The notes under the pieces are model-generated. The model ran no database searches. It worked only from the letters and a program-made list of their open reading frames with translations, and was not told the DNA's origin. A program made the position numbers and the translations under genes. Positions 1 through 13,600 of a stretch of 64,000 nt of DNA are shown here, in pieces; position 1 is the first letter of the stretch, and each line of letters starts with the position of its first letter. The stretch comes from Tanypteryx hageni. Taxonomy: Eukaryota > Arthropoda > Insecta > Odonata > Petaluridae. The DNA lies in the NCBI GenBank assembly GCA_028673005.1, contig CM054114.1:122479307-122543306 (forward strand), read 5' to 3'.

Positions 1-1136
1 GCTTCCCTTACCACACGATTCTTGATAACCAGAGCTGGTAAGTTAGAAGCAACGCAGGTTGATTCCTTCGTAATGCTTTTGGTTTTCCCGCATTTGCTAA
101 TTTGAAAATTGCATTTGCTTATCTTAGATCGGTTTTCCCCTCGTTCGCTAATCTGAAAGCGATTTTGTTCTGCTCTGGCTGATCTGAAATCCTGTCATTT
201 GAATCGCGCATGTGAATCTATGTGTCCACGAGATTAATAAAATGTGAAGCATTGAATTCATAATACATTTTATACTAACTAGGGTTGCCAGATTTCACTT
301 CTGAGAATAAAGAACGCAGTTTCTTCGTGGCAGGGTTGGCCAGGAAAATCCGATCGTTCTTGATTTCATACGTAATGATTAGTTTTATTGTAAATATCGT
401 AGTTAAAATAATAAATAAAATAAACTATAATTAAAGACACTATTTTTAGAGAAACGGGAAAAGACAAATACGGGTCATCACTGTATGCGTGTTTTGCATC
501 CTATCAGTTATGGTAATGCTTTCTTTAAGCATTTGAATGACCCAGAATCGTTTCTTGTAATTTTATCAACTGAAATTTATATTGTTCAATGTTATTATAT
601 TATATTTACACATATTATATATACACAGGCGTAGTTCGCCAACTACATTTACTTACGAAGGTGAATCAAGTTTTCACACTATCTTCCATAAAACTAGCAT
701 ACCTACAGTACTCGATCTATATAATAAGGTAGTCAGTTTTAATCGGTTTTACTTTTACAGACGAGTTTAATTTAGAGACAACTTTAGGTCGAGATCATTC
801 ATATTCAGTACATGTTTAAAAAGATATTCACGAACTTTTTTTAACGGAACTACTGCCTAAATTGTAAAAATAAATGTTTCCGATAATTTATCAGCTGATT
901 ATTACTATTTCTTTTACATTAACACGATAATGTTCACGACTTGAAAATGTTGACATTATCAGTACCTTCGACGAATAAACAGCCTAGTTTGTTCATCAAA
1001 CTAAGTTGAAAACCAATATGTATTTAATGAGGAAATGTCACTGCTCGTTTGACTGCAAATTTCTTTCTTTCATAATATAGATACGCGGCCACGCTCCTTC
1101 GAGTAAGCTTAACTGGATTATTCTCATAATAAATAC
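1..1136. other. Upstream region, no gene recognised
   Basis: No open frame here shows coding character or splice-bounded continuity. The stretch about 78-180 holds two imperfect copies of a short motif (GGTTTTCCC followed by TTTGCTAAT or TTCGCTAAT), a small local duplication. The rest is AT-rich sequence with scattered poly-T and poly-A runs. It is probably intergenic or the distal promoter side of the plus-strand gene starting near 1.6 kb. Confidence 0.4.
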
Positions 1137-1147
1137 TGCGCATGCGC
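1137..1147. promoter_or_regulatory. NRF-1-like palindromic site (TGCGCATGCGC)
   Basis: The 11-mer TGCGCATGCGC matches the palindromic NRF-1 (erect wing/NRF1) consensus, a common element of housekeeping and cell-cycle promoters. It lies about 450 bp upstream of the start codon at 1594, a plausible proximal promoter distance. No TATA box is evident at a convincing spacing. A second such motif at about 50.73 kb lies inside a hAT transposon, so the motif alone does not prove function. Confidence 0.35.
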
Positions 1148-1593
1148 TAGAACGGCTGTTTCATCGTTTCATTTTAAAAACTGTTCAGGAAGTAGTCTGT
1201 GGTATGAATGATATTTCAGTGTATTATACACATTATAGGTATTGATCGCGTGTTTAAGAAGCTTCATATCGTTTTGCCATAGAGGAATTGATCAGTGTCG
1301 TACATTTTTTCAGTATCAAGAGAATTTACGGGTTGAAATTGTAACGACCAGTAAAATTTGGATATTTTTCTTTCTCAAGTTAATCAGCTTCAAGAAGTCT
1401 AAACTTGCAACATTAATTTTAAATTTGGTGTGTAAAAACTTATTTTAAACCTGTGTTGTATGACTTTCCGGAAAATATTTTGGAATCACATGGGCATATG
1501 AAAATAACGCAAAGTGAAAATCCTGGGAAACTATTTAATTCACATCAGTTTTAGATTTGGAATATAGAAGAACGAGAGTTTTGTTCGTGTTTG

Positions 1594-1684
1594 ATGGATG
1601 ATTGGCGGAAAAATGTTGCTCCTAAATATTCGAGACGGCCGTCAACGGCTTTATCTACTACGGCTAAACGAATCGGTATCAAAG
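1594..1684 (+). CDS. Exon 1 of the plus-strand coiled-coil gene
   Basis: The ATG at 1594 opens MDDWRKN and is preceded in frame by a TAG at 1552-1554, which supports this start. The exon holds 30 codons plus one base and ends at AAAG before GTATAT. The residues are basic and Ser/Thr-rich (YSRRPSTALSTTAKRIGIK). The final G is completed by exon 2 to give Glu31, so the KEN motif is formed only by correct splicing. Confidence 0.65.
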
Positions 1685-4600
1685 GTATATTTTTAAAATA
1701 TTCACGTTTGTATTTTTGTGTAAATTGCTACTCTCTAAAGCCAGCTAATTAACATTTTGTCCTTTTTCAGAAAATAGAGCTTCAGTTAAGCCGAATAGGC
1801 AATTATATGTAAATTCTCCCAAATCTAGGGGAAGCAGATGGCTAGCTAATAAGGTATTATTATTAGTTTTGATTATTCGATCAACAAAATATAGAGTATT
1901 ATTCGGTTTAAAAATTTCCTTCTTAAAAAAATCTTTGTATTGTGAGAATTTTATCGTTTACATATTTATTTCAAACAGGCACTTCCTTCCAGAAAGTCAA
2001 TTACTCGTAGACTGTCATTTCCCAAAAATGATGACAGTATTTGTCTTATGGTGAGTCATGATATCTTTATTTTTACAAAAGAAGAGTTATAGTTAATGAA
2101 ATTAATATAATAGTTCAAATGTTTAAGAGAAACTTTTCATTTTAAATTTGTTTGTTGAGTTGTTTTGTTGTTATATTGATTCGTATTTTTGCTATTTTCT
2201 TTGTACATGATTACCCAGAAATCTATATAGAGAAAACTAATGTGGGACATATTGGCGCATGATTGCAATTAATGTTTTGATATTTTTTATATGGTTTGTT
2301 TTTTATCTATATAGAGCATATTTTGAGAAAGTTGATAAAGTAATCTTATTTTGGGCCTATAAACATTTTATTACAAGATCCACATGGCATTTAATATCAT
2401 TAATCAGGCCGTGTTGAGTATTTAATTTCACTGCAGGACTTGGAAATTTTATTGGCATAGTTCTGAGAATTTTTTGAAGTATGAAATGCACCTAATATCT
2501 TAGATCAGGGGTGTGCAAACCACAGCCCACGGGAGGCATTTTATGTGGCCCATGATGCCATTATGAAAGCAAACTGTAATATAAAATATTAATAATTTAA
2601 TATTTGTAGCTTAAAATTATGGATGGAAAACCTTTCCAGTGATGTTATGGGGACAATATATTATTTATTATCGACCTTCACTAACAGAATTCCTCACATT
2701 ATTTCAAATAACTTCCGATGTGATCCCTAATGTGGTCCGCTGAAGCATTTTCATCTTTTTATGCAGCCTGCCTTAGAAGCTGCAACTGATAATGCGGCCC
2801 GCCAAGTGAAAAGTTTGCCCACCTGTGCTGTAGATAAAGAATGGGCCTTTTTATATATGTTTTTTAAAAGTTTTAATCATCATGATATCAAATCTCACAT
2901 TTTGTGTGCTGCTGTAATGACATGGCAACCAGATGAAGTGTTAAAGTAGGTTGTAGTGTGGGGACCCCCGATTAACATTATTGTATTATAATAATGCTAA
3001 GTAAAGTAACACTTTTGCATTGGTGTATATTTTTATGAAGCTAAAATCAATGATGTTAAAAGTGTTATTTCAATATGAATTATTCTCTGAAAACATAGCT
3101 TGACATAAATGCACTTAATTATTTTATTTTGTCATATTATCCGTTTTGATTGCCATATGTTTTAGAGGTTAAATATTATCGAGCTGCCCATTGGAGAGCA
3201 CATTCTATAATAAAAATTTCAATTACATTGTATAATGAAACATGGAATGTGAATATATATAGCATAAACCATTTATAAACAGATTTCTGATCCTTTTTAT
3301 TTAAAAGGCCATCAGTTTGACTTTATATGGTTAAGTTTTCTTCAGTCTTTCGATAAAATTGAGGAAAATTCGGCAGATTTATGGAAAATGTGATTCTTAG
3401 CCTCGAGTGAATCTCTTCCTTTGCTTTTTCTGATTTTTGTTTCGTACAAAAATATTCATGTATTTTTGTAGCTATTACAGTAATACCTCTTTATAATGAA
3501 ACTGAAAGGACCCAGTTTTCATCACTTGGCTGTAAGGAGGTTCATTGTATAGAGGTTTCATTAAGTTCGCTATTTTGGCTCACAATCACTATTAATTTTG
3601 TTTATAATTTCAACACTAAACTTGTATGAGTGTTTCTATTTTATATTTAAAAACAACGGGAAACTCGGATAATTCTGTGATAGTTGGAATAAAGCTGATT
3701 CACGAAATAATAATAATCTTGCTGCAACTACTCAACGAAAGTATCAATTCACTGGTGTAATTTCATGATTTACACCAGTCTGAATTGATACTTTCGTTTA
3801 GTAGCTGCATTATTCTTGAAAATACGCTGGTATTATTTTGTGAATCAGCTTTATTCAAACTATCACGGAATTATCCGAGTTTCCCCTATAAATATATAAT
3901 AATATAAATCCTGTCATTCCTTGAATGGCTTTACCACAGAGCTATCCATATTAATGATGTTAATTTAGATTAAACCCATTTCTTATATGTAATATATAGG
4001 AATAGGCATGTGCATATGTAACAGTAATATGAACATTGACAAGTAAGAGGCAGAAAACAAGGCATGCTAACTGAAATATAGATCTAATGTACACTCATAA
4101 GTACATTTTTTATTTTATAATTAAAATTATCAACTTATCATAATTTTAATTTCTTGAAAATAAATTTATTATAGTGGTAAACTTGAGAAATATTCAAATT
4201 AAAAATTTTATTTACTTACCATTGTTTCTTAGAAGTCAAAAAATTTTGCTTCCTTACAGTTATAATTCTGTTCTATTGTATTGTAATCTGAGTACATTCC
4301 CAATAGTTTTACACTTTTAAAAACATTCTGATTATAAATATTTATTTAGGTATGGTTGCTTAGTCTCCAAGTATATACACATTTGAACACCTAAAAAATT
4401 CATAAGGTAAAGATATAGAAATAACCAAAATGAAAATAATAAAATGATTTAACTTCGTATATACTGATTGCAAGAATGAATTTCATAAGATACATAGTGT
4501 TATAAATTTCACAGAAGCATATAAATAATTTCACTTTCTTTTTTAAAAACTTTCCAATGTCATTTGTTTCTTATTTTTTTCCATTTCACATGCTGCAGCA

Positions 4601-7600
4601 CATTCCACCTCATGTGAAAGCTTAAAATTATGGGCACTTTTTTCTGATAACATAAAGTACCTCTCTAATACTGAAATTGCAGCATTAATTTCACTATTTT
4701 TAGGTCGAACCAGTTCAACTGCTTCATCATCACTCTCTTCATCACTTTCAGGTTCTGAATGGAAAACATACATTTCACCTGTAATATCTGATGTGACAAG
4801 CTTAGTGTCTACATTCATGAAATCCTCAAAAGACATACCATCAATATTTAGATATTTCAGTCCATTCCCTGCTGCTTGTATTTCCAATTTCTCCCTAATT
4901 GTTATCTGCCTACACTTCCTTTTATCAGCCATTGCCCCTAGAAAATTATAATGATTATTATTTTGTGGTTATTATATAATACTGAAGATAAAAATTTTAA
5001 TAGAAATACTAATTTTAGATATTAATAAATCAAATATTAAAATGATTTCAATAATTCAATAAAATTTTAACAATCTGTTATACAGTGTGTCCTCGTTTAA
5101 CGTTTCCCCGTTTAACGTTTCCCCGTTTAACGTTGTCCAACAATTACAACCATTACACGTTCAATGTTATCAATGCTTCTTGATAACGTTGTTCAAATAA
5201 TGCACAGGCAGAAAAAAATGAGTAGTGAATAGGACTCCGGGGCATCTCTGATGCGCAATTTCCATTCAGCGGTCAAGTTTGGCATCTGTTATCACATTTT
5301 GTATGTGAACAGTGTACTTGAGCGAGTTATTTGTTTAATATCTGGTATATTTGCAGTGCCTAGTATTGTACAAAATTGTATTGAGGCAAACTAAAATTTT
5401 GTAAGTTGCCAGATCAAATAATGACTTAGAATTACATTGCAGACTTATTTCTAGTTGTAATTATGGAAAACCTATAATCTTGGCATATTTGGAATTCTAC
5501 TCAATAGAATTACTTGCAAGTATATATAATTCCAGTACATAAGCATAAATATTTATGTATACTTAGGTAAAAAGAAAACGACTACAATCTGCAAAACAAG
5601 AACATTTTTCTTCCAAAATGGCAGTTGAGAATAGACCTGGAAAACACAAATAAATACCTTTGTATTTTCATTATCTGACAAACACATGTTAACTCAAATT
5701 TGAAACTTTATGTTAATACTTACTTTTTAACAATAAAATTGATTGATGAACACCACTCTTACTAAATTCTGTTAACACCGAATCCTGCGATCTCCCAGGG
5801 AGACAAGTTCACTTCGAATTCAATATTTCGAATTATCCTGGATAGAATTAACCAAGGTTACTCTATTAACATTTATAATTAATTTCAATCAAGTATATTT
5901 ATCCGTACTTACGTAAAAACCCTATTAAAATCTTCCAAAATATTCTTGAACGTATGCCCATAATTAAGAGCAGTGAGCATGATGAGTCATAGTCGAAATA
6001 GTTGTGTTACATAAAAAAAGATGGCAATGGGATAGCATTTGCCTTATAAGAATGAATAAAATCAAAACTTTTAATTCCGAATCATTACGAATTTTGCTTA
6101 ATAGAGGTTCATTTTAAGTAAAACGGATGCAATTTTTATTTCCTAAACGAGAGGTTTCGTAGTTATCGGAGGTTCATAATATAGAGGTTACCTATATAAT
6201 TAAGCCACTAAAAGTGTTTGGACCGATGCTTTAATTTGTAATATGGAGTTTTTCATTCTAAAGGAGTTCGTAAGGCAGAGGTTTTACTGGATAACTTTTA
6301 TTCTTGCCATAAGGCCTTAATTAATGACTTTTTAAATTAAATTTCAACAAATGTAAGTAATGCTAAAAGCAAAATTTTACTGGTCATCAATTTATTCTAA
6401 AAAATGACTAATTCTATGAAATTTTTTTGTTCCTTTAAACTCACAAATCGAACATCTGTCATTCTTGATCTTCGTCTATATAACTCAGTGGTGTCCAACC
6501 CTATTGCTACTTTAGGTGAATCGGCCATTGATATATGGTGAACTGATACTCAGTCTATTTTTGAGGCTAGTTTCCAAAGGAAACACCCTTATGAAATGGT
6601 CCTGTCTGTGTGTCCCCTACAAAAAACGTTTTTCATCAATGGGCCGATTTTCATGAAACTTGGTATGAGGCTCATGCTGTCAGGGCCCACCTCCAGGCTA
6701 TATTTGACGAAGGTTGAAGTCCTGGGTTCGATTCCAGAAATGTTTTTTCCCTATTTGTTTTACACAGGAAGTCTCAAATCCATCATGCAGAGATGTTTTC
6801 TTTAATACTTTAAAATATCTTTAAATTGTGATATCAGAGCGAGGTTTGTACTGTTCTAAGGGGAAAAGAATGTAGATTCTAATTCTTATCACAGAATTAT
6901 GATAATTGATTGTGTTTTCTTGAATTTTTGCTAAAACATCAGTTTTGCTTTTTAAATCTCATTTTATCGGGTTGTTGCCATGGGGACGATTATTACCAAA
7001 CTCGGCTTGAGCATAGATGAGTGAACAAATGGGTTATTTTCTTTTCTGCTCAACTACTCTTCAGCAATGAACAGGTGATCCATACATATTACCATATAAA
7101 CAGTAACATTTATTAAATTCGTTTATTTAAAAAAATACATGCAAAATATATCAGAAAGATTTTGACATTGCTTTTAGTAAACATTACTAAGACGTAAACT
7201 AAGCATCAGTTAACAATAGTCGCTTGTAGGTGGTGGCAGCTAAAAAATTAGTTTTTAAAATATATCTTAAACAATGCATTTATATGGGAAAATTTTTCAA
7301 ACATAGGTTGTAGAAAATTAAATTTCCTACAACATTTAATCCAGTATTTTTTACATTTATCAAATATTAAAGCAAATATTAAAAAAAAACGGATGTGACG
7401 AGTAAACAGCCACTTCCAGTCGACTGATCTTGACTAAAAACTAATCAGTTCTTGTGACTGTCATAAAAATGTTAAATATAAAATTTCGCGTTGACCTGAT
7501 TAATATTTTTTGAGTTAGAGCCCCCACAAAAAACTCACATACACAGACATCATCGAGAAAATGGTCAAAACGTGTTCGGGGGACCTCAAGACGTGCATTG

Positions 7601-10600
7601 CCGTTGAAATCTCAAAATCGGTTTATTTTCATGAAAACAATACTTTCCCCTGTACTACATATGGAGAAAGTAAAAATGGAAAGCAGTCTTATAAGATCGC
7701 CTCAGTGTCCATGTGTGTGTGTCCCTAACATCTTATTCATGAATGGACCGATTTCCATGAAACTTGGTGTAGGCTAGTGCTCTTGGGGACTACCTCCGGC
7801 CATAATTTATATTCCGAATTAACAGATCCCAAGTTTGATTCCAGGTGAATTCTTTCCCCATTTGATTCCTACGTGTAGAGAGTTTTTCTTTTGCATTTTA
7901 AAATATTTTAGAATTATGATATCGGAGTGGGATTTGTACTAAGGGGGAAAAAGTGAAGTTTCTTATTCTTATCACACATTTTTTATTTTTGATCGTATTT
8001 GTTTGAATTTCTCTCAAAAACTTTCATTTCGGCATTTGAAAGACATTTTTTCGATTTGTTGCTCTGGTGATGATTATTGCTGAACTCGGCTGGAGTATAG
8101 TCAAGCATGCATTCCAGCCATTTTTTGATTCATACCTATCAGAATTGCGGTGAAAAATATGAATACGACATATTGTTGTCAGTAACCATACCGACTCTGT
8201 AAACAAAACAACGCTTCTTCTTGTGTAATTCTTACAGCATCTTGGGTTAGAGAATTTTGGATTTTGTTGGTCTTGAATTTTCGTCTTGGCGGAAAAGCAC
8301 TATTATTTTCGTAGTGTCTGTCCGTCCGTATGCATATATCAGGAAAGAATTGACTGAACCGATTCCAACTAAATTTGGTACATAGAATATGCACATATAT
8401 TAATGACCAAAATGGCATACATATTTGGACCCAATCAACTAAACAGGGGTGCCACAATTGCAAAGTTAAGCTTTTCGGTAATCATGAATTTGGAAGGAAT
8501 TGGCCCAACCAATTTCAACGAAATTTTGTATGAAGTAGGCGTGCAACATAAAATAACAAAATTCAGTTGTTTAGTATAGATAAAGCAGGGCTGCCACAAT
8601 ACAAGGAATAAAAATTCTTTTTACACATTTGTGTTGAACTGTCCACATCAATTTTAACTAAATTTGATCTTATAATATACACATATATACAAAGCCATAT
8701 TAGCATATTTAAACCAAATCAGCCAAACAGTGGTGCCACAATTACAAATTAAACTCTCAGTAATTAAGGACTTGGAAAGAATTGGCTGAACGGATTTCAT
8801 TATAAAAAATTTGTGATAAGATTTGCACAACATATCATAATGAAATCAAAATTTTTCAAATGGAGCAAAGGAGCAGGGCTACCATAATAAAAATTTGTAT
8901 TTCTAGAGAACTGACCTAATGCAATTTAACCAAATATTGTATATTTAATCTTCATAAATTTAAATAATCAAAATATATCAACTTGGTTGATTAAACAGGG
9001 CTACCAAAATATCAAGGTTAGAATTTTTCTGTAACTATGAATTTGAAAGGTATTGGCTGAATAGATTTAAAAGTAATTTTGTTTGTAGGGCAAGTATAGA
9101 ATGGGAAAATGAGATGATTATGTTTAGAATGGATCAAAAAAGCTGGGCTACCACAATATAAGGAAAAATAATTTTCTGATTTCAAAGCAAATACATTAGT
9201 ATACGATAAAACTGCTACGAATTTTATGAAAAGCACTTCTCTACCACAGGAAACCTGTGTACACCCATACTTGTTATATATTAAAATTGTTAAATAGAAT
9301 TAACTCCTTGACCGTAAAATTAAAAAATTCCAAATTTTACGGTCAAGGAGTTAATTCTATTTAACATCAATTTCGCCGTAGTCTCCATCTTTACTTATTT
9401 ATTAAAATTTTATTGAAAGGAAAGGCAGTTTAATTCTTTTCAGAACTATTTGTTTATAAATAGAACTTTAATCAAAAACAAGGCTACAGTGATACACAAT
9501 AATGATTCATGCCTTCTCACCCCCAGCTGCTGCTGCTACTTATGGGTTTTATGCCAAATTTCAATGATCTACTTGGACATATGAACTGTCAAGTATCACA
9601 TTAAAATTGAGTGTTTGAATTCAATGCTTAATTCAAGTGTGGCAAACCGGAGCATTCTGTTGGACACTACTGATATAAATAAATATGAGTTTTTGTAATT
9701 ATATTTTCATAATCATACATGGAATCAAATAGGTGAATGAGGAAACTGCTTATTATTTAAAACTTTTAATTCTTCTTTTGACCAAACATTCAGGAAATAC
9801 TTTGTAATGCTACTTTTAAGATATCACACTCTCAACCATACTTAAAGTATAGTAAAAAGTTTTGACTGTTGATAAAACTTAAATTTTTAAACAAGATTTT
9901 TATTTAAAAATCATTTTATCCAAATTAAAAATAATACCTAAAAATTACCCAAGATTGAACTTTTTTAAAACCTCAAAAAATCTAACTTATTTATACCCGA
10001 TTTTAACCCGAATGAAAAGGAAAATAATAAAATCTGATATTTACCCACTGAATGAATTTTTTTTTAAACCCAAAAAATACATACCTTACATATAACGAAG
10101 TGAACGTGAAGGCTTCTATACTTTTTAGATAATACTAGTAGAGAGCTCACAGTTCTACTGCGGAAAATTTTGAGAAATGTCAAAAGAGTATTATAATAAA
10201 CAAAGAACGAACAGAAAAGAAGAATCAAACATCGGGTGAGCATGGCTAAATGAGAAACAAACAAATAAGAACAAAGAAAGAACTGCAAAGGTGAACAAAA
10301 ATGATAAAAGCAATAACAAATGGAGCGGAAAGAGAAAAAGAGTGGACAAATGTTGATAGTGTGACAAACCATTTAGTTACAATGCTATACAGCAACAATA
10401 CATTTTCCACCTCTCCTTGTTTTCTCTATTTCTCTATATTACTGTATTCCCCAACTCTCCATTTTTCTTTGCTCTTCTTCCACTCTCACGACAATGTGCC
10501 TTCTGCACATGCAGCTAACAATAACCTCCTGCCCCTCCTTTTTGCGAGAGTAGAGAATATAATCAACAACAGTCGGGTTGCTATAAAAAAAATTTCCTCT

Positions 10601-13600
10601 TCAAGAATCTTATGATTTTATTCTTAAAAAGTGCAATTTTGTACAGTTTGGCCTGTGTTTTAAATTTGATGATATGAAAATAAAGCAGGTTAAAGACCTT
10701 ACTTTGTAACTTGATTTTATGATATTTTAATGTGCAAATAAAAAATATAGTACACCTGTTTGTGTTATTCACATGGAGGAAATTAAATAAAGGAAATTAT
10801 TTTATTGGAGTTGTTAGAATTAATAACCTCCCCCCTGGAACACAATTCAGGTCACCTCAAATAAACAGCAAAAGTTTCATCCAAATCGAATCATTAGTTC
10901 CATAGAAATTTGCTATTTTCCTTTCCTGGTCGGACACCCGGACAGACACTAGATTTTTTTATAGTATGGTATGAGCTTCGGACAAAAGCCATGGTGAGAT
11001 AAAACTGATTCACCTAATTTTTTATAACTAAAATCCTCTCATTATTTTTATGGACAATTATATTAGAAGGGTATAGGCATTGTTTTTGTTAAGTGATACA
11101 TTCCATTTGACAATTTATTTAAGTTATACAAACAGTTCCTCTTTGGGTATTTTGTCTTTTAAAGAAACCTGTTATGTTAACCTCTTTAATGAAAATTTTG
11201 TCACAAACTTCTTTTTCTAGAACTTAGAAGAAGCGGAGAAGACAAACAAAATACCAGGAAGGCTACAGGATATTTCATTACTAACAGTAAGCTTGGCCAG
11301 TGATGACGACTCTAAGAGAGCAGCAGGAATGACTTCTCATGCTTCCTGTGATTTTATTAAGCCTTATAGTGAACCAAAGCTAGGAATATCAAAAGAAACA
11401 ATGGATTATTTGAGAGAAATAGGTATAGTGAAAAGTCCAGGGTCTCGTGCCAAAAAATTCTCTTCTCCTAAAACTGTTGTTGAATCGTACAATAGTGATC
11501 CGCAAAATCTCACCTCAACAACCCAAATAAACAATTTACATCATCCAAGTAAAGTACAATGCAGCATAGCAATAGATAACTTGGAAGAAGTTTTTTCGCG
11601 GCACAGCAAAGAAAGGGAAGAGCTACGTCTGTGCAGCATGAGAAGAAGGGAAGAACTGGACTTGCAGCTTAAGAAAGAAATGGAAGATTTGGAAAAACGG
11701 CATGAAAAGGAAATGAATGATATCTTCCTTCAAATGAAGGAAAATAAAACTCCAGAGGTAATATATTTGCTTGTAGATTTTTCAATGATATACGCAAAAG
11801 AATCAATGCAATTCCTTTAGTCATGTGTATAATCCAGTTTCTATTCAATGTTTGTCTATGCTATTTGCAGGGCATTTCTAAATTAAAAACTTGAAAAGCT
11901 ACTCTTTCAATTTAAATAAAGTTTGGTGGTTAACTTTGTTTAGGTTGATCATAACCGATTCTAAATTCTGCAAGCAACATCTTGTTCAAGTTGATCAGTC
12001 ATGATATGTTGGAACTCCTCTTACTTTTAACAAGTACAACCCACCCTGATAGTGTGACATTGTAAATTGCTCCAATTTAATCAAACTTTTAATATAATTT
12101 CGTAAATTTCAGAAGCTGCAGGAGCTCGTTTTTGACATTCCAAACCATTTCTACTTGCTACTTAATGAGCATTTTTTCCTCATAGTAAAGTTGTATAGCA
12201 TTTGTGGTCTTCGTTTGTAAGTCACAATATGCTAAAATTTAATGTGATAAAAATTGGTTGGCCCAAGTATTGCTTTATCTGAAAAGAAGTTTAATGCTAA
12301 TTATATACATAATATCCTTATTCTGTTGGTCCGCCGGAATGCTCTATAGAAATCCCCACAAGAGAATACTTAAAAAATACCTTTTTTTTCACTTGCAGGC
12401 TTTTTTCTTTTGCAAAATTAATTTAGAAGTAATTGACCTACGATCTTTGGACCTGGACCATTTTAAAGAAAAATAAGCATAGATTCTTATTCTTATCGTC
12501 AACTTTTGCCTTAGGTTTGAAATCGCTCAAGTTATACGTTTAAATCACATTTATTGCAAAATTTTAAGCTTTTTAAAGATATGTTGTCTTGCCAATTGTG
12601 TCATTGTTAAACCTCAAGATTGTATTATCGTCGTTATACTATATCCATAAGGAAAGTGTATTTTGAATGCTTTAGTACGAGAGAGAGAAGGTGCCCAAAT
12701 TATTTATAATTAAATTCGTGTTTTTATTAATTTCTTTTCAGTTAACTTCCTATTGAAAGTTTTGGTAATTAACTATTTTTATAGTTATTTTCATAGTTTT
12801 TTTGCAGTGCATCTTATAATTAACCTGAGTTATAAATTTGCATCGCATATATGAATCACTCAAAAAGCCATTCCTTGACATGCAGACCTTTTTTGTTTAC
12901 ATTTAAAAATATTTCAAGGATGAGGTATTTAACATACTTGTTAGTTATGCGAAGAGAAGAATTTAAATCTCATTCATAAATCACCAAAAATTACGATTTT
13001 CACGTTTTCACGCATTTTATTTATATTGGGCCTCTGTTGTCCCAATTCTTGAATTCTATTCTTGGCCTCATAATAAATGCACCAATTTAGAGCTTTAACA
13101 CGGGTCAGACTTTTATACATGGATATAATTTATTTACTGAATCTACTAAGTAATTAGAGGGAGGAAGAAATAGAGAATGGGAATGAGCAAAAACTGAGAA
13201 AGAGGAAGAGGACGTAGCATTTGTATAAGATTAAAAGGAGCTGCAGTACAAAAATAACAATAAGAAATTATAATTGATTATAAAAAATGTTATACTATTG
13301 AATCATGCACCATTGCCAAATGGCGGGAATTCATAAAACTAAATAAATGTCACAATTTTCAATGGATTTTTTAAAACTGATAATACTGCAAATATTTTGG
13401 ACCAAATTTCAAATAGGATTAAAAAATAACATTTTATGACTTATTTAAATTTCTTTAACTAAAGTGATTTTTCTGAAAAATTTTCTAAACTAATATAGTT
13501 AAAAGAAAAGTGTGGTCTTAAAATATAGTTAAAACTCATTGCAGTTCATGTAAGTATTTAGTTAATAGTAATTAATTTACTACAAAATTTTCCTTTGATG

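Larger units (their letters stand above)
3478..6289 (-). mobile_element. Tigger/pogo element, decayed, carrying nested insertions
   Basis: The left end CAGTAATACCTCTTTATAAT and the right end, read in reverse (CAGTAAAACCTCTGCCTTAC), are terminal inverted repeats of pogo/Tigger type. Between them lie a 227-bp palindromic MITE (3658-3884), an internally deleted minus-strand transposase remnant (4543-4932) and a second pogo-type terminus (5093). The element is non-autonomous and sits in intron 3 of the plus-strand gene. Confidence 0.75.

Noticed and set aside
12113..12216. Possible extra exon of the plus-strand gene (KLQELVFDIP..., donor GTAAGT)
   Set aside because: It ends in phase 2 and cannot join the phase-0 terminal exon at 30498; composition is unlike the neighbouring coil. 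Kept only as a possible alternative exon.
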